From Bacilli bacterium (GTDB taxonomy: Bacteria > Bacillota_I > Bacilli_A > RFN20 > CAG-826), in contig JAFUHI010000007.1 in the NCBI GenBank assembly GCA_017468925.1, positions 62,001-126,000 of the forward strand: DNA of 64,000 nucleotides, written 5' to 3'. Both the position numbers and the translations under genes were made by a program. Under the pieces are notes generated by a model. It had not been told where the DNA came from. It made no database searches and saw nothing but the letters and a program-made list of their open reading frames with translations. Below, one piece after another: positions 51,615-57,633 of this stretch. The first letter of the stretch is position 1. The number at the start of each line of letters is the position of its first letter.

Positions 51615-52433
51615 ATGAAAGAAACAGAAAGAATTAAAGAACTTATAGAAGAAGCTGATGCGATAGTTATTGGTGGCGGTGCTGGGCTATCAACTGCCGC
51701 CGGCTTTGAATATGGTGGAGATTATTTTTTAAAAAACTTCCCCGATATCAATAAGAAATATGGCTATACCGATATGTATAGTGCGGGATTTCACCAATTT
51801 TTAATGAGCGAAGAAAAGTGGGGCTATTGGTGTAGATTTATCTATTTACAGAGATATAAAGAAGGAGCAAAACCTCTTTATAAAAAACTTTATGAAATGG
51901 TCAAAGATAAGAATTATTTTGTGATTACCACTAATGTTGATCACCAATTCCAACTAGCGGGTTTTTCTAAAGAAAGATTATTTTATACGCAAGGTGACTA
52001 TGGTTTATTTCAATGTTCTAAACCATGTCATAAAAAGACATATGATAATGAAAAACAAATATTGGAAATGATTCATTCTCTTAAAGATAGCTTAATTCCC
52101 ACTCACCTTATTCCTAAATGTCCAATATGTGGAGAAGAAATGAGCATGAATTTAAGAAGCGATAATACATTCGTGGAAGATGAAGGATGGCATAACGCCG
52201 CTCATAGATATGAACAATTTTTAAATGATAACAAAGATAAAAAGATACTGTTTTTAGAGTTAGGAGTGGGGTGGAATACACCTGGTATCATTAAATATCC
52301 ATTTATGAGAATGACATATAATTTAAGAGATGCTTTTTATGTTTGCGTTAATAAAGGGTTCAACCGCATTCCAGAAGAAATAAAAGATAAGTCAATTGTT
52401 TTAGATGACGATATTAATTTGCTGGTGAAATAA
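51615..52433 (+). CDS. SirTM-class sirtuin (protein ADP-ribosyltransferase)
   Basis: 272 residues. GGGAGLSTAAGFEY near residue 20 is the NAD loop. TTNVDHQF (N107) and TQGDYG (Q126, where deacetylase sirtuins have His) are the residues that define the mono-ADP-ribosylating class M sirtuins. Zinc ligands C134/C138 and C169/C172. Known SirTM enzymes modify a lipoylated GcvH-L protein; no lipoate gene or GcvH is here, so the target differs or is encoded elsewhere. The start follows DUF1848 by 2 nt. An upstream TTG at 51609 is possible. Confidence 0.9.
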   Translation: MKETERIKELIEEADAIVIGGGAGLSTAAGFEYGGDYFLKNFPDINKKYGYTDMYSAGFHQFLMSEEKWGYWCRFIYLQRYKEGAKPLYKKLYEMVKDKNYFVITTNVDHQFQLAGFSKERLFYTQGDYGLFQCSKPCHKKTYDNEKQILEMIHSLKDSLIPTHLIPKCPICGEEMSMNLRSDNTFVEDEGWHNAAHRYEQFLNDNKDKKILFLELGVGWNTPGIIKYPFMRMTYNLRDAFYVCVNKGFNRIPEEIKDKSIVLDDDINLLVK

Positions 52434-52493
52434 TTAGTGTTGCGCAATTTAGCGAGGTGTTCGGTTGTATCAAAACACTGTAACCCTGCCAAT

Positions 52494-52534
52494 GTTGATT
52501 AATAGGATTGATACATATGTGTCAGTCCTTTTCA
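52494..52534 (+). repeat. cassette-boundary hairpin repeat, copy 2
   Basis: Stem AGGATTGATACA / TGTGTCAGTCCT (52504-52529) with a 2-nt longer loop, preceded by TTGATTAAT and followed by TTTTC. Lies tail-to-tail between the sirtuin gene and the minus-strand unit. Confidence 0.75.
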
Positions 52535-52765
52535 TTTTATTTCTTCTGCTTCAATAAAATCCACCCAGCTGCCATAGTCATAATTTCTTTTTGTTTCAGA
52601 AGTGTGGATTGTTCTAACATACGGTACTTTTCTTTTTATGGAGTCAGGCAATATTTCTAATGGATTTACATCATCAATATTTTCTGCTTCGGTTGTTAAT
52701 GTCTTATATATTATTTGTATTTCACAAACGCTGCCTTTTCCCCATTTTAAAATAAACTTTTTCAT
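52532..52765 (-). CDS. small hypothetical protein downstream of the YhcG-type nuclease
   Basis: 77 residues, start MKKFILKWGKGSVCEIQIIY, soluble and mixed in charge. Overlaps the upstream nuclease gene by 4 nt, so cotranscribed. Function unknown. Confidence 0.55.
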   Translation of the reverse strand: MKKFILKWGKGSVCEIQIIYKTLTTEAENIDDVNPLEILPDSIKRKVPYVRTIHTSETKRNYDYGSWVDFIEAEEIK

Positions 52766-53778
52766 TTTATATCCTTCCCTTCTTTTGAATCGTTGGTTAA
52801 TTCTAGAGATGAATCATTATCTTCTGTTTTGTCTATTGAGTTTAATTTGTTTGCCAAATATGCAGGTAAATCTTCAAAAAGCTTATATTTTGAAACTCCA
52901 ATCGGTGTTTTCAAGCCTTTGAAAGAAGTTTCTACAACATAATTGTCCGCTGTTTTGCATAACAATATTCCTATTGTTTCATTGTCGGTTTCTGTTTTTT
53001 CTAAATCATCAATTGCGTTGACATAAAAGTTTAACTGGCCAAAGTCAGCAGGGGTGATATCTTCTAATTTCACTTCTATAACAACGTAAGCATGTACTTT
53101 AGTGTGGTACATTAACAAATCGATGAAAAAGTTCTTGCCGGTTGGAGTCATTAATTTATATTCGCGGCCCACCAATGCGAATCCTGTACCAAGTTCTTGA
53201 AGAAATAATAAGATGTTATCAATAAGCTTGTCTTTTAGACTTTTTTCATCTGTAACCTCATTTTTGCTTATAAAATCAAAAGCCAGTGTGTCTTTTATAA
53301 TGCCTTGAATATAAGAATTCTCATCTGAAGCAGCGGGCAAAATTTTTTGTCTTTGATAGGCCTGTAATTCAAATTGTTTTATCACAATTGCTCTTGACCA
53401 TCTGTTTTTGTATGCTTGGTTAATATACCATAACGCTTCTTCCTTTGAAGAAGATTTTTGAATTATAACCCTCGATAAAGTACTCCAAGGAATTTGGGTC
53501 ACAGGTTGTGACCTAATTTCATTTTCTGAAAAGAAATGTGCAAATTGTGACATCTTTTTAAGTTGTTCATAAGAATATCCTTTGCCATAATCTTTCAGGT
53601 CATCAGCAAGTCTTTGTATAAATTTATTACCCCATTCCTTTCTTTGATTGATAATTGTACCAATTTGGTAATAAGTGATGATCATAGCGCTATTAACTAC
53701 TACCATAGCCTTGTTGCGATTTTCTGTAATCGTCTCTTTGATTTTTACTAAATCATCAAAGTATTCTTTTTGTTCCAT
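52762..53778 (-). CDS. DUF1016/YhcG-family PDDEXK nuclease
   Basis: 338 residues. N-terminal DUF1016 domain (NRNKAMVVVNSAMIITYYQIG, SYEQLKKMSQFAHFF, IPWSTLSRVIIQK). C-terminal PDDEXK-like domain with FFIDLLMYHTKVHAYVVIEVKLEDITPADFGQLNFY: D in IDLL and E-x-K in IEVK are the likely metal ligands. YhcG-type proteins often occur next to type I restriction genes or in defence islands; here no hsd genes are visible. An anti-mobile-element role is inferred. Confidence 0.87.
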   Translation of the reverse strand: MEQKEYFDDLVKIKETITENRNKAMVVVNSAMIITYYQIGTIINQRKEWGNKFIQRLADDLKDYGKGYSYEQLKKMSQFAHFFSENEIRSQPVTQIPWSTLSRVIIQKSSSKEEALWYINQAYKNRWSRAIVIKQFELQAYQRQKILPAASDENSYIQGIIKDTLAFDFISKNEVTDEKSLKDKLIDNILLFLQELGTGFALVGREYKLMTPTGKNFFIDLLMYHTKVHAYVVIEVKLEDITPADFGQLNFYVNAIDDLEKTETDNETIGILLCKTADNYVVETSFKGLKTPIGVSKYKLFEDLPAYLANKLNSIDKTEDNDSSLELTNDSKEGKDIK

Positions 53779-53826
53779 TCAACTCTCCTCCTTATTAGAA
53801 CAAATAATTAAGTGTTCTTAAGATGA

Positions 53827-54160
53827 GAAAAAAGCCACCCAACTCAAAAACACCTTTTGTAACTAACTGCTGATATCCCTACCAACCATAGTTACTGGTG
53901 TTTCATCCCTCGTTGGATGGCCTCTGATTCAAATAAAATATATTTGTGTGGAGCGTGGGTAATATTGGTGCATAAACCGTGTCCCAATGGTCGCCATTTG
54001 TTCATGTGCCGCCTTTACCTTCTGGGCGATGCTTTCCACAACGCAAGATCCTAACACGTCCAATCTTGCGGTCTCTATCAGGGTGTCCTATCGTTTGCCT
54101 GCGTATGGTCGACTTTGCTACAGCTAGTTCATAGCGCCGATAGTCTGCTAATAAATATAA
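53827..54160 (-). ncRNA. structured noncoding RNA candidate, about 330 nt
   Basis: No ORF. Promoter at 54165-54192 on the minus strand. The transcript has several exact stems: CTATCG/CGATAG (54138-54143 with 54088-54093), CGCAAGAT/ATCTTGCG (54063-54070 with 54042-54049), CCGCC/GGGCG, and AATGG/CCATT with a 3-nt loop. The 3' end is a nested terminator: 10-bp stem (53912-53921 with 53834-53843), ACACC/GGTGT, GTAACTA/TAGTTAC, then TTTTTT. Clearly higher G+C than its AT-rich island. Family not identified. Confidence 0.7.
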
Positions 54161-54164
54161 ATTT

Positions 54165-54192
54165 ATTATATAACATTTATGGTGCTAATCAA
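54165..54192 (-). promoter_or_regulatory. promoter of the noncoding RNA
   Basis: Minus strand TTGATT, 16-nt spacer, TATAAT; start predicted near 54158. Confidence 0.65.
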
Positions 54193-54232
54193 ATGATACA
54201 TTATGTAGCATGATAGAAATAAACGTAGAGTC

Positions 54233-54258
54233 GTATCATTTCTGTACATTTAGGCCAA
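54233..54258 (+). repeat. 26-bp repeat, copy 1
   Basis: GTATCATTTCTG then CATTT.GGCCAA; matches 57142-57167 at 23 of 26 positions. Both copies lie next to the end of an island unit. Confidence 0.6.
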
Positions 54259-54259
54259 T

Positions 54260-54299
54260 TTAATTGAATAAGATTGATACAATGTGTTAGCCTTTTTTC
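54260..54299 (+). repeat. cassette-boundary hairpin repeat, copy 3 (degenerate)
   Basis: AAGATTGATACAATGTGTTAGCCT with a TTTTTT tail; the stem keeps pairing by wobbles. Preceded by TTTAATTGAAT. Confidence 0.65.
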
Positions 54300-54390
54300 T
54301 TTGATTAGTATCTACAATTAATTTAAGCAACAAATTGCATTTATTAATGATTCCATCTATATTACGTTATGGAAAAGAAGGTAAGAGATT

Positions 54391-54705
54391 ATGACTCCTA
54401 TTGAAATTGCTGTTTTGATTCTATCAAGTGTTGATGCATTGTGCTGCGTGATTTGTCGAGTTCCTCAAATAGTGAGGCTTATTAAATTAAAAGAATCACA
54501 AGCTATTTCTATTCCTTTTTGGGCGTGTAATATTTTATCTTGTGCAATGTGTATTACCGCTTATTCTTTACAGTTATCAATTGGCAATATCTCAATGATT
54601 ATATTTTTATGCTCCGCTACGATGAATTTAATCTTAAATACATTGACCCTTATTTTGGTAAGAAAATATCGCAAAAATAACCTTAAAAGACAAGAAGCGA
54701 ATTAA
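54391..54705 (+). CDS. PQ-loop/SemiSWEET-like small membrane protein
   Basis: 104 residues, three hydrophobic helices. CRVPQIVRLIKLKESQAIS is a PQ-loop repeat motif, as in SemiSWEET sugar transporters that work as dimers of three-helix units. The substrate is unknown; tail KYRKNNLKRQEAN is cytoplasmic. Precedes mtnN by 66 nt. Confidence 0.75.
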   Translation: MTPIEIAVLILSSVDALCCVICRVPQIVRLIKLKESQAISIPFWACNILSCAMCITAYSLQLSIGNISMIIFLCSATMNLILNTLTLILVRKYRKNNLKRQEAN

Positions 54706-54770
54706 TAAATTATTGTTTATTGGCAATAATCTATATCGTTTTTTAAATAAATTTGTATATCATTAAAAAT

Positions 54771-55469
54771 ATGGGAAAAATCGGTATTATTGGCGCGATG
54801 GATTCTGAGGTTAATACCTTAAAAAACATCACTAAAATTAATAAAACTACCTCTATCGCTGATATGGTTTTTTGTGAAGGCCTATTAAATGATAAAGAAG
54901 TAGTGATTGTTCAATGTGGAGTTGGCAAAGTCAACGCTGGAATTTGCGCCCATACATTAATTAATATTTTTCACTGCACAAAAATCATTAATACTGGTGT
55001 GGCTGGTTCATTAGATAAAAGATTAAATATCGGTGATATTGTTGTTTCTGTTGATGCGGTACAACACGATTTTGATATTGTCGCTTTAGGCCATCAAAAA
55101 GGAGAAATACCTTATACTGGTTTATATGCATTTGAAGCGGATAAATATATGCGTGAAGTAGCGCTTCAAACAATCGATGATTTAAATCTTGATGTTAAAG
55201 CGTATGAAGGAAGAATTTGCTCGGGTGACCAGTTCATTACGAGCAATGAACAAAAAAGAATTATCGTTAATGATTTTAAGGGGATGTGCTGCGAAATGGA
55301 AGGAGCGGCTATTGCGCAAGTTTGTTATTTAAACAAAACGCCGTTTCTTATCATTCGCGCAATATCTGATAAAACTGATGGTTCAGTGCCAAAAGAATTT
55401 TTCACTTTTAAAATTAAATCTAGCGAAATAAGCGCTAAGATTGTCGCTTCTTTAATAAATAATCTTTAA
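54771..55469 (+). CDS. mtnN: 5'-methylthioadenosine/S-adenosylhomocysteine nucleosidase
   Basis: 232 residues from ATG 54771. MGKIGIIGAMDSEVNTL (catalytic Glu), INTGVAGSLD, and CCEMEGAAIAQVCYL plus ISDKTDG (catalytic Asp) are all present. It removes adenine from MTA and SAH, the by-product of SAM-dependent methyltransferases. Two SAM-dependent methyltransferase genes lie in the same island, so it may relieve SAH inhibition for them. Confidence 0.93.
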   Translation: MGKIGIIGAMDSEVNTLKNITKINKTTSIADMVFCEGLLNDKEVVIVQCGVGKVNAGICAHTLINIFHCTKIINTGVAGSLDKRLNIGDIVVSVDAVQHDFDIVALGHQKGEIPYTGLYAFEADKYMREVALQTIDDLNLDVKAYEGRICSGDQFITSNEQKRIIVNDFKGMCCEMEGAAIAQVCYLNKTPFLIIRAISDKTDGSVPKEFFTFKIKSSEISAKIVASLINNL

Positions 55470-55510
55470 ATACAATAATTATTCGTTTAACTTGCTATTT
55501 GTTGATCCAA

Positions 55511-55550
55511 TTTAGTTAAATAGGATCGATACAAAGTGTCAGTCCTTTTT
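55511..55550 (+). repeat. cassette-boundary hairpin repeat, copy 4
   Basis: TTTAGTTAAAT followed by stem AGGATCGATACA / AGTGTCAGTCCT and TTTTT; 38 of 40 positions equal copy 1. Confidence 0.8.
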
Positions 55551-55654
55551 GATATTTTACATTTATACATATACAGCGTATAATTTCTCATTGAGGATAG
55601 TTAGTTATGACTAACTCAATATATTATTACTCGTAATAAATAAGGTATTTACAC

Positions 55655-56293
55655 ATGGCTAAAAAGTATAACGGAAAAGTGATGATGAAAAAATCTAGGT
55701 TTATCAAGTATCTAGAAAAAATATCTAACGAACAATTAAATAAAATAGAAGAAAGAATCGATTTTTATATATCTGATAACAAAGAATATTGTGATAAAGG
55801 AAACTATCAACATTTATGCAATATTTTTACGGCGATGGCTTTATATCAGACATTAATAGAGCATGGCTTAAAAGAAATAGAAACAGAAGATATTGTCTTC
55901 AACACCATGTATGAATATATGGATATCCAAAGAAAGAAATTCCAAAAGCTATCCAAAAAGGATTGGTTTTGGTCGATCATTAAAAAGATCGTTCCTCTTG
56001 GCTTTAAGATGGGTAGTGGATATGGCTGGAAATATACATGGTATAAAAAGGGTGAGCCCAAAAACATCTTTAGATTTGAATGCAATAGCTGCATCTACCA
56101 ACAAATATTTAAAAAATATGGTTTTGAACGATTTGGGCCAAAATTCTGCTATAACGACATCATTGTTTATGGCGAGCTAGCAAGAACTGACTTTGTGAGA
56201 ACTGATACGATTTGTCGCGGGGCGGATAAATGCGATTTCAAATTCATTAGATATAAAAAAGATGAACAATTTGAAAGGACCAAGAGCGTTTAG
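55655..56293 (+). CDS. ATC-hydrolase-like (L-2-amino-thiazoline-4-carboxylate hydrolase domain) protein
   Basis: 212 residues. The C-terminal half (NSCIYQQIFKKYGFERFGPKFC then DTICRGADKCDFKFI) matches the L-2-amino-thiazoline-4-carboxylic acid hydrolase domain. Conserved cysteines (in NSC, FC and KCDF) are visible. Gut bacteria carry many such genes with unknown substrates. Located 11 nt ahead of the methyltransferase, with which it forms a two-gene unit. Ribosome site is weak. Confidence 0.75.
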   Translation: MAKKYNGKVMMKKSRFIKYLEKISNEQLNKIEERIDFYISDNKEYCDKGNYQHLCNIFTAMALYQTLIEHGLKEIETEDIVFNTMYEYMDIQRKKFQKLSKKDWFWSIIKKIVPLGFKMGSGYGWKYTWYKKGEPKNIFRFECNSCIYQQIFKKYGFERFGPKFCYNDIIVYGELARTDFVRTDTICRGADKCDFKFIRYKKDEQFERTKSV

Positions 56294-56304
56294 GAGGTTT
56301 GTTT

Positions 56305-57105
56305 ATGTCAAATTTTTCTGGGGTAGCCAAGACACTTTTTATTCCTTTAACGGCGAGAATCTATGTTTCTAAAAGGTTCCCAAACTATTTCTATGATGAA
56401 AAATGTTTAGAAATTGAAAAACTGATTCCAAAAGAATTATTAGATATAAAATCTAATCAATATCAGAATTTCGCTAATGTGTCTTGCTTTTTTAACATGG
56501 ATAAAATCGTTAGAGACTTCATCGAAAATAACGGGGAATGCAACATTGTTAATCTAGGTTGTGGATTGGAAACAAATTATTATCGCATTAAAGATGATAG
56601 AGCTACCTTTTATGAGTTAGATTTACCAGAAGTTATTGAAAACAGAAGAAAAGTATTAGGTGAAACAAGTAAAGATATATGCCTTCCTTATTCTATGTTT
56701 GATTTAAAGTGGTGTTCTCATCTTGACAAAAATAAACCGACACTCATCACCGCTAGAGGGGTATTTGAATATTTTGAAGTTGATGAGATAGTGGAATTAT
56801 TAAAACAGTTATCTAAAGAAATAACTAATGCAGAAGTTGTCTTTGACTCGCCTAACTCTAAAGCGTTGGGCTATACGAATCGATATGTGAAAAAGACCGG
56901 AAATGTCGATGCAAGAATTAAATTCTTCATTGATGATGATAATGAATTTGCTAACAATGTTAACGCCGAACTATTATCCTCTTCAACGTTTTTTAAAGAG
57001 ACTAGAAGAGTAGTGAAAAAAGGCTTGAGCCTATACACAAAAATCGCAATGCGAGTGGTGGATAAAAATAAGTTAGGGAAAATTATTCGCTTAAGATTGC
57101 TATAA
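56305..57105 (+). CDS. LCM-type (leucine carboxyl methyltransferase-like) SAM-dependent methyltransferase
   Basis: 266 residues from ATG 56305 (AGGAGG 7 nt upstream). The SAM site NIVNLGCGLETNYYRI near residue 80 and FYELDLPEVIENRR match the PPM1/TcmP/LCM class of O-methyltransferases. Substrate unknown. Cotranscribed with the ATC-hydrolase-like protein and closed by a terminator. Confidence 0.82.
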   Translation: MSNFSGVAKTLFIPLTARIYVSKRFPNYFYDEKCLEIEKLIPKELLDIKSNQYQNFANVSCFFNMDKIVRDFIENNGECNIVNLGCGLETNYYRIKDDRATFYELDLPEVIENRRKVLGETSKDICLPYSMFDLKWCSHLDKNKPTLITARGVFEYFEVDEIVELLKQLSKEITNAEVVFDSPNSKALGYTNRYVKKTGNVDARIKFFIDDDNEFANNVNAELLSSSTFFKETRRVVKKGLSLYTKIAMRVVDKNKLGKIIRLRLL

Positions 57106-57141
57106 GATTTCAAAAGATAATCAGAAAGCAGTGTTCCACTT

Positions 57142-57167
57142 GTATCATTTCTGCCCATTTTGGCCAA
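57142..57167 (+). repeat. 26-bp repeat, copy 2
   Basis: Sister of 54233-54258 (three mismatches). Confidence 0.6.
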
Positions 57168-57178
57168 AACAAAATGAA

Positions 57179-57206
57179 AACTGGTGTACAAACATCGGTT
57201 TTTTTG
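57179..57206 (+). terminator. terminator of the methyltransferase unit
   Basis: AACTGGTG/CATCGGTT stem with wobbles, then TTTTTTT-like tail. Confidence 0.65.
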
Positions 57207-57253
57207 TAGATATGCGCTTTAAAATCTAGAAATTAACATTTGAAATAACTAGT

Positions 57254-57350
57254 GAAAAATTTTGATAATAATCAAAAAACCATTGTTTATAGAAGGTGAT
57301 TGCTTCAATGTTTTGAAAAAGGAGCGGTTATTGGTATGACACACCCGCTT
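57254..57350 (+). pseudogene. 5' remnant of a second DNA methyltransferase gene
   Basis: GTG-started KNFDNNQK followed one frame over by LFIEGDCFNVLKK copies the start of the methyltransferase at 47658 (KKFDKNQKIPTFIEGDSFAIL). The homology ends after about 25 codons, with a frameshift inside. This marks the right side of the island as a place where a related gene has been cut off. Confidence 0.6.
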
Positions 57351-57555
57351 ACGCAGGCGATGGGTATTTTTGGCCCCGTTCACCTTACCAAAGCACTGAT
57401 AGCTGATGCAGTGCAATTTATTGCGATGGCTCGTTATATGCTTAATCGTATAAGCACCCGCCCCACAATCTCGATAATGTTCTATATCTTCAGTCTTGGA
57501 CTCACGCAATATGGGTTTTTTTGTGTAAGAAATCATCTAATTTTTTGCATTAAAT
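57351..57555. other. unassigned stretch before the second InlB-type lipoprotein
   Basis: No convincing gene. G+C is higher than in the island. Local stems such as GCACTG/CAGTGC and GCTTA/TAAGC could mean an RNA or decayed foreign sequence. Confidence 0.3.
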
Positions 57556-57633
57556 AAACAATGTGGTGATGATAACCGATGAAAAATTATCTATAATTAT
57601 TTCAATCCAGCAAGGAGGCGAATCATGAAGAAA
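57556..57633 (+). repeat. duplicated promoter/leader, copy B
   Basis: 57564-57633 identical to 29600-29669, including TATAAT, AAGGAGG and ATGAAGAAA. Confidence 0.9.

Noticed and set aside
53827-54160. tmRNA, RNase P RNA or SRP RNA
   Set aside because: The tRNA-like ends and tag ORF of tmRNA, the conserved P4 sequences of RNase P and the SRP apical loop were not found.
49451-55550. Integron attC sites
   Set aside because: The GTTAAAT lead resembles one attC core half, but no matching RYYYAAC half at the other end was seen, the units differ in orientation and no integron integrase is visible.
57300-57557. Plus- and minus-strand ORFs of 85-95 codons before copy B
   Set aside because: No ribosome site, no recognisable motif, mutually overlapping on opposite strands; the region is better treated as unassigned.
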